Below are positions 1 to 9,197 of a DNA stretch of 40,091 bases, piece by piece. The translations under genes were made by a program, and so were the position numbers. The DNA comes from Eubacteriales bacterium (GTDB lineage: Bacteria > Bacillota > Clostridia > Lachnospirales > Lachnospiraceae): the NCBI GenBank assembly GCA_030533235.1, contig JAUNJN010000021.1, positions 1-40,091 on the forward strand. The letters are read 5' to 3'. The notes below the pieces were generated by a model. That model saw only the letters and a list, made by a program, of their open reading frames with translations. It did no database searches and was not told the origin of the DNA. The stretch's first letter is position 1; the number at the start of each line of letters is the position of its first letter.

Positions 1-736
1 TGATTCCTTCCTTGATTCCTTCTTCTCGTTCCTCTGCACGGAACAACTTTTCTCGCCGTTCAAATGTGTAATCCAATGCAGCCACTTGTTTCACCTCGTT
101 TCCTTTTTCAGATAAAAAGTCTTCCAAAACATGTTCCGCAATACATTCCTTAATTGCTATGTCGATTGCTGTCTCGATGTCATTGTATTCATCCATGAAC
201 TTACGAACCTTATCAACAAATATCATGTACTCGCTTAACACCGGACATTTCTCTAGTAATTTCCGGTTGTTGCCGTTTCCTATGTTGTATGCAGTACATT
301 TTAGTTCAAGATCCGGTTCGTTTACATCGTGTGCATACGAGGAGGAAAGAAGCATGGTTTCTTTCTCCGGGCGTTTCTCGACTCCGTTGTAGAATACTAC
401 AAAATGCGGAACAGGTATGGTTATCTTCTGTCTTTTAAACAAATCATCATTCGTGATATGCTCGCGTACAAGTCCTGTAAAATAGATTAAACTCCGCAGC
501 GGCATGTTAGGATTGTAGGTGGACTGATGTTCAAAAAGATTCAGGTGATTGTCAATCAAAAAGGATGCGTCATTTCGGATGGATAAAAGAATCCCTCCGT
601 CGAGACGTTTGATTTCTACAAGACTTGGATCTTCATGTGATGTGTTGTTCAATGCATTGTACACCTGCAAACAGTTTTTTGGATCCTCCAAAAGCATGGA
701 AAATACACTGCTTTTGTATTCACGCAGTTGTGCCAT
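1..736 (-). CDS. Rpn-family PD-(D/E)XK nuclease / putative transposase, C-terminus cut by window edge
   Basis: The frame is open from an ATG at 736 to the left edge (245 codons), so the C-terminus is missing. The start is well supported: TAAGGAGG lies 5 nt upstream. Family signs are the N-terminal stretch FSMLLEDPKN, then ND (Asp56) followed by FEHQSTYNPNMPLR with Glu69-x-Gln71, which fit the PD-(D/E)XK core, and a C-terminal tail of charged repeats (EEREEGIKEGI). Rpn proteins are DNA endonucleases that promote recA-independent recombination; some E. coli members act as toxins in phage defence. An in-frame GTG at 85-83 (codon 218) has GAGG 8 nt upstream, so a separate short C-terminal product is possible. 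A decayed second copy lies at 27149-27516. The gene is unlinked in function to its neighbours. The family call is fairly sure; its role here is inference. Confidence 0.85.
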   Translation of the reverse strand, partial: MAQLREYKSSVFSMLLEDPKNCLQVYNALNNTSHEDPSLVEIKRLDGGILLSIRNDASFLIDNHLNLFEHQSTYNPNMPLRSLIYFTGLVREHITNDDLFKRQKITIPVPHFVVFYNGVEKRPEKETMLLSSSYAHDVNEPDLELKCTAYNIGNGNNRKLLEKCPVLSEYMIFVDKVRKFMDEYNDIETAIDIAIKECIAEHVLEDFLSEKGNEVKQVAALDYTFERREKLFRAEEREEGIKEGI

Positions 737-750
737 GGTACCTCCTTACT

Positions 751-786
751 GCAGGAGCACTATGGCATATTTTTTCATGCTCCTGC
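751..786 (-). other. Hairpin in the leader of the Rpn gene
   Basis: A perfect 9-bp inverted repeat (GCAGGAGCA / TGCTCCTGC) with an 18-nt loop lies directly upstream of the Rpn ribosome site (AAGGAGG at 743-749). It is not followed by a T tract, so it is not an intrinsic terminator. It could influence translation of the nuclease or block read-through translation, as leader hairpins do for some transposases; this is inference. The rest of 737-1020 holds AT-rich sequence, a weak promoter and the efp terminator, with no gene seen. Confidence 0.55.
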
Positions 787-839
787 GATTAAATTGAAAT
801 GAATTTAAAAGCAAGATTTCATGAAAAAAGAATAATAGA

Positions 840-868
840 GTTATAGAATACAAGAAAACTGCTTTGAA
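840..868 (-). promoter_or_regulatory. Possible promoter for the Rpn gene
   Basis: On the minus strand TTCAAA (868-863) and TATAAC (845-840) are separated by 17 nt, about 105 nt upstream of the Rpn start codon. The match to the sigma-A consensus is moderate only, in AT-rich sequence. Confidence 0.28.
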
Positions 869-954
869 AAAAGTATAGCATGGAATATTCGTACTGGCAA
901 TATCCGAAATACTTGCAGTCGCTTTCACATTTCCATTTTATATGCAGAAAATAT

Positions 955-992
955 AAGAATAAAATAAAAAGAGACTGAATAACAGTCTCTTT
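955..992 (-). terminator. Intrinsic terminator after efp
   Basis: On the minus strand AAAGAGACT / AGTCTCTTT form a 9-bp stem with a 7-nt loop (968-992), followed by a T-rich run (TTTTTATTTTATT). It lies about 30 nt past the efp stop codon and closes the pepP-efp unit. Confidence 0.85.
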
Positions 993-1020
993 CCACTCTA
1001 AAATATATTAAATTATAGAA

Positions 1021-1578
1021 CTATACTCTTGACAAGTACTCACCTGTTCTTGTATCAATCTTGATTGTATCCCCCTGGTTAACAAAAAGCGGTACGTTAA
1101 GTGTTGCACCTGTCTCAACTGTACATGGCTTTGTAGCACCTGTCGCTGTATCACCCTTAACACCAGGTTCGCACTCTGTGATAAGAAGCTCTACAAAAAG
1201 AGGAGGCTCTACTGCAAATACAGAACCATTATGAGAGTTAATCTTACACATCTCGTTCTCTTTAACAAACTTCAAAGAATCGCCGATAACATCCTTGTTT
1301 AATGCGATCTGATCGTAAGTCTCTACATCCATAAAGTTGTAAAGCTCGCCATCTGTATACAAATACTGCATATCCTTACGATCGATATGAGCCTTTGGAC
1401 ACTTCTCTGTTGGACGGAAGGTCTTCTCAACAACGCCGCCACTCTTTATATTCTTAAGCTTTGTTCTGACAAAAGCTGCACCCTTGCCAGGCTTAACATG
1501 CTGAAACTCAATAATCTGATATACGTTACCCTCTAACTCGATTGTAACACCATTTCTAAAATCGCCTGCTGAAATCAT
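1021..1578 (-). CDS. efp: Translation elongation factor P
   Basis: EF-P binds between the P and E sites of stalled ribosomes and speeds peptide-bond formation at polyproline stretches. At 185 residues it has the standard length and three-domain layout: an N-terminal KOW-like domain with the loop PGKGAAF, where Lys32 is in the position modified in other bacteria (as in Bacillus subtilis), then two OB-fold domains ending in [17 protein letters not shown]. The ATG start has AAGGAGG 7 nt upstream. It lies 70 nt downstream of pepP and ends before a strong terminator, matching the common Firmicute pepP-efp pairing. Polyproline-rich or repetitive surface proteins nearby may or may not need it. No modification enzyme for Lys32 is seen in the window. 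Confidence 0.97.
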   Translation of the reverse strand: MISAGDFRNGVTIELEGNVYQIIEFQHVKPGKGAAFVRTKLKNIKSGGVVEKTFRPTEKCPKAHIDRKDMQYLYTDGELYNFMDVETYDQIALNKDVIGDSLKFVKENEMCKINSHNGSVFAVEPPLFVELLITECEPGVKGDTATGATKPCTVETGATLNVPLFVNQGDTIKIDTRTGEYLSRV

Positions 1579-1608
1579 AATAATCCTCCTTAAAATCGCA
1601 TATACGTT

Positions 1609-1637
1609 ATTTTAATATAGATACGAGCAATTTTCAA
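1609..1637 (-). promoter_or_regulatory. Candidate promoter for efp
   Basis: Minus-strand TTGAAA (1637-1632) and TAAAAT (1614-1609) are 17 nt apart in the short pepP-efp gap. It may give efp transcription in addition to read-through from pepP. No experimental support; based on consensus match only. Confidence 0.35.
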
Positions 1638-1648
1638 CCATTTTATTG

Positions 1649-2752
1649 TTAAATGCAAATAAATTCTTTCGGTGATGACGCAAGATTTTGATAACCGTCT
1701 TCCGTAATCAGTATCATATCTTCGATGCGGACACCAAACTCTCCCGGCAAATATATTCCGGGTTCTACCGTAATCACAGTTCCCGGCTTTAAAATATCAT
1801 GGCATTTCGGTGAAAAGCGAGGTTCCTCATGAATAAATAAACCGACTCCATGTCCAAGTCCATGTCCAAAATAATCGCCATAGCCGGCCTTTTCAATTAC
1901 AGTTCTGGCACATGCGTCAACCTCTGAGCATTTTAGCCCCGGACGTACGATGTCAAGTGCTGCAAGCTGTGCTTCCAAAACAATATGATAGATTTCCTTC
2001 TGCTTATCAGACGGTTTCTCTCCAATATAAACCGTACGTGTCATATCCGAGCAATACCCCTCGTAAATACAGCCAAAATCCATCGTCACAAAATCACCTT
2101 CTGTAACCTTCCTTGTTGTCGGGACTGCATGTGGCAGAGAACTATTTGATCCGGATGCAACAATTGTATCAAAGCTTACATTCGTTGCACCATTTTTTCG
2201 CATGACACATTCCAGTTCCAAAGCGATTTCCATTTCCGTCATACCTGCACGTATGAAATCTCTTATATGTGCAAAAGCAAGATCTCCGATTGCTTCCGCT
2301 TTCTTAAGCTTTTTGATTTCATCCGCAGTCTTTACGATACGCAATGCATTGATGTTTTCTTTCAACGCAACCAACTTAACCCTCTCACCAAAAGAATCTG
2401 TAAGAACCTTTGACAGCGACTGATACAAACGATAGGAAATGTGCGCATCCTCAAATCCGATCATTAATACCTTGTCCGAATGAATAAAGAGTGTCATCAA
2501 CTCTTTCGCAATCGCCGTAGCATAACTGTCACGACCAATATCGACACACCGAACATCCGGAGCTTCGATTGTGACCTGTTCCGTATATCTTGAATCCGTA
2601 AAAATATATTTTATATCCTTTGCAAGGAGCATACAGCCGGTATGTCCTTTATATCCCGATATTGCATGCATATTATAACCGTCTGTAATTATCACGGCGT
2701 CTAAATGCTTCTGCTTCATAATATCAAGGATTTCCAAATCATGATTGTTCAT
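1649..2752 (-). CDS. pepP: Xaa-Pro aminopeptidase (M24 family)
   Basis: This cytoplasmic metalloexopeptidase removes an N-terminal residue preceding proline. Its 367 residues comprise a creatinase-like N-terminal domain (about 1-135) and a pita-bread catalytic domain. The dinuclear metal ligands are all visible: Asp225 (TMDFG), Asp236 (CSDMTRT), His301 (GHGLGHGVG), Glu330 (ITVEPG) and Glu344 (VRIEDM), with His308 in LFIHEEP. ATG start with AAAGGAT 8 nt upstream. It lies just after the terminator of the pilus operon and upstream of efp in the same direction, and is likely co-transcribed with it. Exact substrate preference (dipeptidase or aminopeptidase) cannot be read from sequence. Confidence 0.93.
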   Translation of the reverse strand: MNNHDLEILDIMKQKHLDAVIITDGYNMHAISGYKGHTGCMLLAKDIKYIFTDSRYTEQVTIEAPDVRCVDIGRDSYATAIAKELMTLFIHSDKVLMIGFEDAHISYRLYQSLSKVLTDSFGERVKLVALKENINALRIVKTADEIKKLKKAEAIGDLAFAHIRDFIRAGMTEMEIALELECVMRKNGATNVSFDTIVASGSNSSLPHAVPTTRKVTEGDFVTMDFGCIYEGYCSDMTRTVYIGEKPSDKQKEIYHIVLEAQLAALDIVRPGLKCSEVDACARTVIEKAGYGDYFGHGLGHGVGLFIHEEPRFSPKCHDILKPGTVITVEPGIYLPGEFGVRIEDMILITEDGYQNLASSPKEFICI

Positions 2753-2789
2753 AGTCTGATATCCTTTCTATCACATCCCAACCTACAAT

Positions 2790-2820
2790 GAAAAACCGGA
2801 GGATGCCACCACCCTCCGGT
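2790..2820 (-). terminator. Intrinsic terminator at the end of the pilus operon
   Basis: ACCGGAGG / CCTCCGGT form an 8-bp GC-rich stem around a 10-nt loop, followed on the minus strand by TTTTT. It lies 14 nt past the stop codon of the 1566-residue gene and separates the pilus operon from pepP. Confidence 0.88.
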
Positions 2821-2833
2821 CAGTAATTCATCA

Positions 2834-5800
2834 TTAAGTTAAATCAAAGAGATGTACTTTCTTTGTAACCTTAATCTTCTGGTAGGATTCATTTCCTTCT
2901 GTATCAACTACCTCAATTATGATGTACGTGTAATTGCCTCCGTATGCATCAAACATTTCCTTTGTCAGCTTTAAGCCCGGATATTGTGTTGCATCGATAT
3001 CATATAACGTACCGGCCTTTGCATCAAGATTACCTGCAATCATCTTATCCTTTTCATTGTTAAAGGCTAATGCCAGCTTTAACTCTTTCGGATCAGTCTT
3101 ATACAGGAAGCTCTTGTCAAGCTTGTAATAGATATTTACATAATCAATCTGCGTCTTTGCATCTACAGTAGCCTTAAATGAAAACTCAGGAATTTCATCT
3201 TTTTCCTCCAGCTCGTAGATATAACCATTGTCACCATCCGGCACAACGATGTCATTCTTCTCTTCTCCTGTTCCGTCAGAATAATCAAATACATCGATAC
3301 CCGGTTCTTCCGGCATAATGGATGAATTTGCTACGGAATTACAGATAATATTGATATACAAACGACGCTCATCATTGTTGTTCTTATTAAGACCTGTTAC
3401 TTTTGAATGTCCCGCACCACAATAATAGAAGTTTCCGCTACTGTAAATGAAGGCGTTATCAGAACCATCTACCGGAGATGCCGGATAAACTGTCTGATAT
3501 TCATTCTGGTAATTACTTGTCGTCAATGTATAAAGTGGCGTTACGTTCAAATCATCCGTATCAATCGCATATCCGACCGGATGTGTACCCGTAATCTTCA
3601 GCTTATCACTTAATGTGAATGGGAAGATATTTACTGCACATCGGTTATTGATAACCGCCTGATCAGTACCCGGGTTAAAGATGCCATTTGTTTGATCTGC
3701 AGCGTTCGCCCATTTAGCAACATGTGTCCAGTTGATAGAACCATACTTGTAGTAGCTACGCATACTGCCTGCAGCCGGATTTGACTGTCCTGCATCGGAT
3801 GACATTCTCTGTGTATCAGAATATGCATTTACACCTGCTGCATCCATAATTGCCGCTGTAATATTACCGGCTGTCGGATTATCCTTCAAACGACCAAAGC
3901 ACTCATGGAAGGTAATAATCTGTCCTCCCTTTGTTGCATATTCGTTCAATGCACCACATGCGTCCTTTGCAAGGTCATCATTACCAAAGTTCTCACATGC
4001 TCCGATTACAACAGAGCTGTATGAACCGGTAAGCCAATCCTTACCCTCTGTATTTAAGAAGTTGTACTTGTAAAGAGCCTGCATATAAGCATCCGTAAGC
4101 TCAATCTTCTTGTCGTTTGCTCTTGCCCACGTCTCGTATGAGTTCCACATCTCCTTTTCGTTCATTTCAAGTGCTGCATTTACTATATGTACGTTTCCAA
4201 ATGAACTGAAGAAATCATAGTAGCACTTCTCATCGAGCAATCTCTGCATTTCTTCTTTAAAGTAAACTACACTATTATTATAATTAATGCCCTGATCACG
4301 AATATGTGCAATTGCGGTTTCAACATTCGCTATTGCGGTGTTGTAATCGCTGCCCTTTACATAATCATCCAACGCCTTCTTCGCATTTGTTACTGCAAGC
4401 TCTGCTGCTGCAAGCTCTGTCAAATCACCGATTAATGGCGTATAGTCTGACTTAATTTTTGCATCCAGTGCTTCATACTCACGTGTAGTCATCATGTCAA
4501 TATGGAAATTATACATATCACTTAGCTCATCAGCGAAGTTCCAATCCCAATCATCGTACTCGCCCTTTGCCGGATCGCTGTATACCTCAGAACCTCCATA
4601 CTTGACAATACCAAACTTATGCTCATGCTTACCAATGTAAACCGCATCCATATCACTATTACTAATAATACCTTCATCGGTAATCGGCCTGCCATATGGT
4701 CCACCATTACCGAAATTTGATGTTAAGTCAGCACCCATATACATCGAACTATAGGTTCGGTATGTATCTGACCATGGATTTGTAACAATCGGATTCCACT
4801 CAATCGGCATATTGGCTCTCTGACACTCTGTACAGAACATCAGCGTTACACCCTGCTGTGGACCGTAATTGCATGTATAATCGACTTTTTCACATGGTAA
4901 AATCTCTAATACACGGACATCCTGCTTCTCTCCGTTTGGCTTAACATAGGTTGCACCGGTAGAGCTTGCAGTCATCTTTCCGCTTGAAACCTCAAGCTTC
5001 CAGTAAATAAGTCCGCCCTTGTACTCTGATAAACTATATGAAAGCGTACCGGAGCTGCTGGTATCCGTCTTTACTGCCGCTTCCTCAAATGCTCCATTGT
5101 TATTATGGTCGATATAAAGCTTTGCTGTATAGCTATCTGCACTCACATCAAACTTAAAATTAAGTGCTGTACTTGTAAGCTTTGTTGACTTGTCATACAG
5201 ATTATACTGTGCAGGTCTGCTTGTAACTGCCAAAAGCAGTCTCTTTGTATTATTATTATAAATTGTCCGTAAGGAATCTGCTGTGTCTGTATCAAATACC
5301 TCAACATAGCCCATCATGGAATCACCTAATCCACCCTGGCTATCCTTCACCGTCTTTGTCGGATCGAAATCTGATAAAACGTTGCTCTTTGATATATTAT
5401 CCGACAAGAACGAATACATCTTAGATCCTGATTCTACGGTTCCATCATTTACCGTATATGCCTGCGTTAATTCCTTTGAAATAATAACCGGCATACCTGC
5501 CTTTGCAAACTCGTTTAACTGCTTAAGATTGTAGGTTGATAAATCTCTCGGATTAAAGCGATCAACCGAGAAGAAAAACTCACCGCTTAAGCTTGTAAAT
5601 TTAATACCACCATTTCCAAGGAAGGAGAAGTTACGCACCTCTGCAAGCTCACCTTGTGATGTATAAATATAGGTTCCATTTGCAAGTGCACTACGGTTAC
5701 CACCAAGATATACCATATCATAGTTGCCAAGAAGCTCTGTATGATTTGCTGCAAACTCATCGACTGACATATGAACAACCTTTACATCGTCATATTGAAG

Positions 5801-7534
5801 TCCTAAAGCAGCTGCAACCTTTGCCTCGGATAACTCCCAAGCATAGTACTCTTTATCAGTTCCAACCTGTTCCTTTGTCATACCACTTGGAGCCATTGCA
5901 GTACCTTGTGTATAATATGTACCCTTTGATGCGGCAATGCTCTCATCAATCGGATATGCCGGTTGGATTTCAAGTACGGTAAATGAATTTGAGGAGCCAG
6001 TTGGTCCACCGATACCGCGATAAGACGAACTGTTAATCAAATCCGCAATCGGTTTACAGATAGATGAACTCTTGCTCGTCACCATCATGTTTACAGCAGA
6101 AGAGCTCGTTGGCATGATGTTTGGATAGCTTGCAACACCATCCACGGTTGCAACAAGATAATATAGCTGATGATATCTTGAATTTGCTGAGTCATCTACA
6201 TCACCATCACCGGCATCACCGCTACCCGGATTGCCAGGGGTTGTAGTCTGTGGTGCACCTGCCAATGAAGAATCATATACAATATGCATTTTTGCCTTCA
6301 TGGCAGCAACCAAACGATCATAATTGCTCTGACCGATTTCTGTTGTTTTACAATCCGACTCAATGACAATCAAATCATAACCATCAATTGCTGTTGTTGC
6401 AAAATCTGTAACCTTAATTGAATTTACTTCTACAAAATCCGGACGATAAGAATATCTGGTACTATATGCAAACTTCTGGAAATCAGTTGTAGAAGCAGTA
6501 TATACTGTACCGGTCGGAATGTATTCTGTCGTCTTATAAGCACCTGTATCATCAGGTCCATTTACATAATACTGTGTGGAATCAACCGTCGCAGAAGGAC
6601 CCAACAAATTTGCAGTCAGTGTTCCGGTCGTACCATCATTACTTACTACTAAAACTCTTGCCAGCTTACCCGCTTTTTCGAGCTTTCCTGCATTGTTTTT
6701 ATCCGCTTCCGGTAAATCCGCACTTGGGGCATTATAAAGCTGTGTCCATTTTTTCTGAGCAGTCTTACTGTTGATACCGATATATTTTGTGTTACCGAGA
6801 CCACCTGCTAAAAACGTCTGTGCAGGTGTTGTATTGACCCACTCATATGTGCTGTTATACACACCACTCGGTCCAAAATAATCATCAACAACATTTGCAA
6901 CTGTTGCATTTGTCGGTGCAGCAGATCCACCACTGTTTCCGCCGCCACCACCGGAACCACCGCCGGAACCTGCATTCGGACTATCAATGATAAATGGCTT
7001 GTAATCACCGATTGCATATGTATGCAACAGGTTATAAAGCTCTTCACCAAAATCATTATCTTTGTTATATGCATTATTAATATTACTGATATAGATGAAG
7101 TCAGCCTTTGCAATAATCTCAAGCTTATCTGCATCCTTCTCACCAACATCGGCAGCATTGAAATAATGATAATCAATCTTTGCCGGATCCATTACCAAAC
7201 TATTGTCTGCCGATTTGTTACCATCTAATACATAATTTGCAAAATCCCCGGTCTTTCCTGCTTCCGCAAATGTCCGGAACCCAGACTCCGTGCCGGAACC
7301 AATCTCAACAATATGATAATACATATCATCTGCGTTTGTATCATTTGCATTCATGATGATGTAATCAATATTCGTTGCACGAGCATATTCCGTTTCGTCA
7401 GAATCACCCTCTGCTAACGATTGTACCGGATCAGCAGCCCTATTTGCTTGTCTGTACGAAAGTGCTGTGGCGGCAATCGCCATAACGATAAGCACAGCCA
7501 TAGAACTAATTAACAGCTTTGTTTTTCTTTTCAT
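2834..7534 (-). CDS. Giant exported protein, last gene of the pilus operon (DUF5057-like)
   Basis: 1566 residues; exact function unknown. The N-terminus (MKRKTKLLISSMAVLIVMAI) is a signal peptide or membrane anchor, not a prepilin leader. A Gly/Ser linker with GGGSGGGGGNSGG follows at about residue 190. Two internal modules start with similar strands, FTVLEIQPAYP and VRVLEILPCE, typical of what I recall as DUF5057 proteins. Asp809 begins DHNNNGAFEE, a likely calcium-binding loop. A cysteine-rich patch (MFCTECQ) lies near residue 900 and a beta-rich domain ends the protein. No LPXTG or cell-wall repeat is seen. ATG start with GAGGGGGT upstream. It follows four minor-pilin-like genes by 18 nt and is closed by a terminator, so it probably works with the pilus, perhaps as tip adhesin in the place of PilY1. 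That role is inferred from position only. Confidence 0.7.
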   Translation of the reverse strand: MKRKTKLLISSMAVLIVMAIAATALSYRQANRAADPVQSLAEGDSDETEYARATNIDYIIMNANDTNADDMYYHIVEIGSGTESGFRTFAEAGKTGDFANYVLDGNKSADNSLVMDPAKIDYHYFNAADVGEKDADKLEIIAKADFIYISNINNAYNKDNDFGEELYNLLHTYAIGDYKPFIIDSPNAGSGGGSGGGGGNSGGSAAPTNATVANVVDDYFGPSGVYNSTYEWVNTTPAQTFLAGGLGNTKYIGINSKTAQKKWTQLYNAPSADLPEADKNNAGKLEKAGKLARVLVVSNDGTTGTLTANLLGPSATVDSTQYYVNGPDDTGAYKTTEYIPTGTVYTASTTDFQKFAYSTRYSYRPDFVEVNSIKVTDFATTAIDGYDLIVIESDCKTTEIGQSNYDRLVAAMKAKMHIVYDSSLAGAPQTTTPGNPGSGDAGDGDVDDSANSRYHQLYYLVATVDGVASYPNIMPTSSSAVNMMVTSKSSSICKPIADLINSSSYRGIGGPTGSSNSFTVLEIQPAYPIDESIAASKGTYYTQGTAMAPSGMTKEQVGTDKEYYAWELSEAKVAAALGLQYDDVKVVHMSVDEFAANHTELLGNYDMVYLGGNRSALANGTYIYTSQGELAEVRNFSFLGNGGIKFTSLSGEFFFSVDRFNPRDLSTYNLKQLNEFAKAGMPVIISKELTQAYTVNDGTVESGSKMYSFLSDNISKSNVLSDFDPTKTVKDSQGGLGDSMMGYVEVFDTDTADSLRTIYNNNTKRLLLAVTSRPAQYNLYDKSTKLTSTALNFKFDVSADSYTAKLYIDHNNNGAFEEAAVKTDTSSSGTLSYSLSEYKGGLIYWKLEVSSGKMTASSTGATYVKPNGEKQDVRVLEILPCEKVDYTCNYGPQQGVTLMFCTECQRANMPIEWNPIVTNPWSDTYRTYSSMYMGADLTSNFGNGGPYGRPITDEGIISNSDMDAVYIGKHEHKFGIVKYGGSEVYSDPAKGEYDDWDWNFADELSDMYNFHIDMMTTREYEALDAKIKSDYTPLIGDLTELAAAELAVTNAKKALDDYVKGSDYNTAIANVETAIAHIRDQGINYNNSVVYFKEEMQRLLDEKCYYDFFSSFGNVHIVNAALEMNEKEMWNSYETWARANDKKIELTDAYMQALYKYNFLNTEGKDWLTGSYSSVVIGACENFGNDDLAKDACGALNEYATKGGQIITFHECFGRLKDNPTAGNITAAIMDAAGVNAYSDTQRMSSDAGQSNPAAGSMRSYYKYGSINWTHVAKWANAADQTNGIFNPGTDQAVINNRCAVNIFPFTLSDKLKITGTHPVGYAIDTDDLNVTPLYTLTTSNYQNEYQTVYPASPVDGSDNAFIYSSGNFYYCGAGHSKVTGLNKNNNDERRLYINIICNSVANSSIMPEEPGIDVFDYSDGTGEEKNDIVVPDGDNGYIYELEEKDEIPEFSFKATVDAKTQIDYVNIYYKLDKSFLYKTDPKELKLALAFNNEKDKMIAGNLDAKAGTLYDIDATQYPGLKLTKEMFDAYGGNYTYIIIEVVDTEGNESYQKIKVTKKVHLFDLT

Positions 7535-7552
7535 TATGCTCTTACCCCCTCT

Positions 7553-8563
7553 TTACTTTTTTGCGCGCAATACATAAGTGTTACGCGTATTAATCAATCC
7601 ACTTGTTACATATGTCATATTTTTATCTGAGAAGTATAACTCTAAACCAAGTGCGTTTTTGCCTTTATCCACATATAAGACGCAGCCAGGTGCTGTTGCC
7701 TCTTGTGTAGATCCATCCGGCATTGTAAAGCTCATCGTGACATAATTAAATGCTTCCGTATACTTGTATGGTTTCAAGGTTGCAATCCCTCTGGATGAAG
7801 AAAAATCATTTAACTTATCCATGAACGCATATTCACGTTCCAGATACATGTTCTTTTCATCAAAGGTGTACACACATCGCTCGGTATCATTTACATTGTA
7901 AACAGGTATTCCGTCGGAGGTTTCCACCTCTTCTTCGGTTGTGTTACCTTCTCCATCCAATACCTCGCGCGTCTGATAGTCAATTACCACACTCTCACCG
8001 GTCAAAGCATTGACATTCGCTTCACCAAGCTTTAAATCCGAGCAACAGCTTTCGTCAATAGCAATTGCCTTATCCACGATGATTTGTATCGGATATAATC
8101 TTACTCCAGCAGGTAATTCATCGTAGGTTTTATATCCTTTTACATCCAAACAATACTTTTTAAGATAACCATTGATTAAATCATTCTGCTGATCGATGAC
8201 CTCATCTTCGTCCTTATCCTCATTTCGGAGGAAATAATACGGACCATCCAACGTCCTGTCTGCCGCATCTCCGGCTTCCAAAAAGGTTACTTTCGTATCT
8301 GCCGTAGTTGTTCCTTCTAATGTTCCGGATACAACATAGGCACAGATAATAATATTGTTTCCTGACATAATCGAGTCTGCAAGCTGATCATACACATCCT
8401 GTGCCGTGTTGTGTACATTGATGTCTGCCTTCGACTTTTTAAAATTCAAAACTCCGGTTCCCATAAAGGAGCTTACTGCAGTCATCAGAAATGCCAGAAT
8501 TGCTATGGCTATAATCAACTCAATCAGAGTGAAGCCACTATTACTTTTCATTTTTTGTTTCAC
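7553..8563 (-). CDS. Prepilin-like protein, PilW/GspJ type
   Basis: 336 residues with a class III prepilin signal: a 10-residue basic leader ending in Gly, then FTLIELIIAIAILAFLMTAV with Glu at mature position 5. The prepilin peptidase encoded at 16645-17394 should cleave after this Gly and methylate the Phe. After the hydrophobic helix comes an amphipathic segment (NVHNTAQDVYDQLADSIMSG) typical of PilW/GspJ pseudopilins and then a long beta-rich domain. The start is GTG at 8563 with AAAGGAGTG upstream; the ATG at codon 5 (8551) lacks a site of its own. It lies 17 nt after the FimT-like gene. The probable role is initiation or tip of the type IV pilus. The subtype is less sure than the pilin class. 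Confidence 0.85.
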   Translation of the reverse strand: MKQKMKSNSGFTLIELIIAIAILAFLMTAVSSFMGTGVLNFKKSKADINVHNTAQDVYDQLADSIMSGNNIIICAYVVSGTLEGTTTADTKVTFLEAGDAADRTLDGPYYFLRNEDKDEDEVIDQQNDLINGYLKKYCLDVKGYKTYDELPAGVRLYPIQIIVDKAIAIDESCCSDLKLGEANVNALTGESVVIDYQTREVLDGEGNTTEEEVETSDGIPVYNVNDTERCVYTFDEKNMYLEREYAFMDKLNDFSSSRGIATLKPYKYTEAFNYVTMSFTMPDGSTQEATAPGCVLYVDKGKNALGLELYFSDKNMTYVTSGLINTRNTYVLRAKK

Positions 8564-8580
8564 AGTTTTATCACTCCTTT

Positions 8581-9197
8581 TTATTTTGATTGATGGCTAC
8601 CGTTTTTGTTAACCTGAATGTAGGCAATCTGACCATTGCTTGATCTCTTATAGAAATCAAACCTTCCGGAACCACCTATGCATCTTCCGTTTCGGTTGTA
8701 TATGATATACACACCGTCTTCATCTATCTCATTTTCAACACCGTCTTCTCCGGTATAGGTAATCTTAACCTTGGAAGAAAAACCGGTTCCGAGATTTTTG
8801 CTACCGTTCTCACCTTCAAAGAAATAATATCTGTAGGTATTACTAAAGGCATCGCCTGCCTTCATCTCTACTGTGAGATCTGCGGTAGCAGCGGAATTAT
8901 AATAACCCTTTTTTGCATAATACTTGTCTCCGGATTTATAAACCTTCAGGCAAAAGTTTAATTCCGGATGTTTCTCTCCGTCAATGATACAAATCTGATT
9001 TTTTGACCTGGATATAAGATCCGCAAGCTCCGACTCAAAGCTTACGGCAGCCTCTCTGGCACGTGCAGAGCCTATCATCGACAAGGTAACTAACGATACG
9101 CCTGTCATAACAACAATAATAGCAATTGTGATAATAAGTTCAATTAACGAATAGCCTTTGTTGTTTTGTTGTTTCTTACGCTTACTCAGTAACCTCA
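8581..9197 (-). CDS. Prepilin-like protein, FimT/GspH type
   Basis: 205 residues from the ATG at 9197. A GTG seven bases further upstream (9204) keeps the frame but overlaps the ribosome site GGGAGG, which is placed 5 nt before the ATG, so the ATG is preferred. The leader is MRLLSKRKKQQNNKG, cut before YSLIELIITIAIIVVMTGVS, with Glu at position 5. The following helix (ARAREAAVSFESELADLISR) resembles FimT/GspH pseudopilins. The gene overlaps the end of the preceding gene by 16 nt, which suggests translational coupling within the minor-pilin block. It is likely a minor pilin that primes pilus assembly; subtype is inferred from length and helix. Confidence 0.85.

Noticed and set aside
159-392. 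Plus-strand 77-codon frame similar to an antisense frame at 27100-27291
   Set aside because: The similarity only reflects the two Rpn copies read on the wrong strand.
746-928. 60-codon minus-strand frame ending in MKKYAIVLLQ upstream of the Rpn gene
   Set aside because: No properly spaced ribosome site, AT-rich composition, and it overlaps the leader hairpin; a regulatory leader peptide cannot be shown.
6895-6965. Gly/Ser-rich stretch in the 1566-residue protein as a possible frameshift or repeat artefact
   Set aside because: The frame stays open on both sides and the composition fits a flexible linker between domains.
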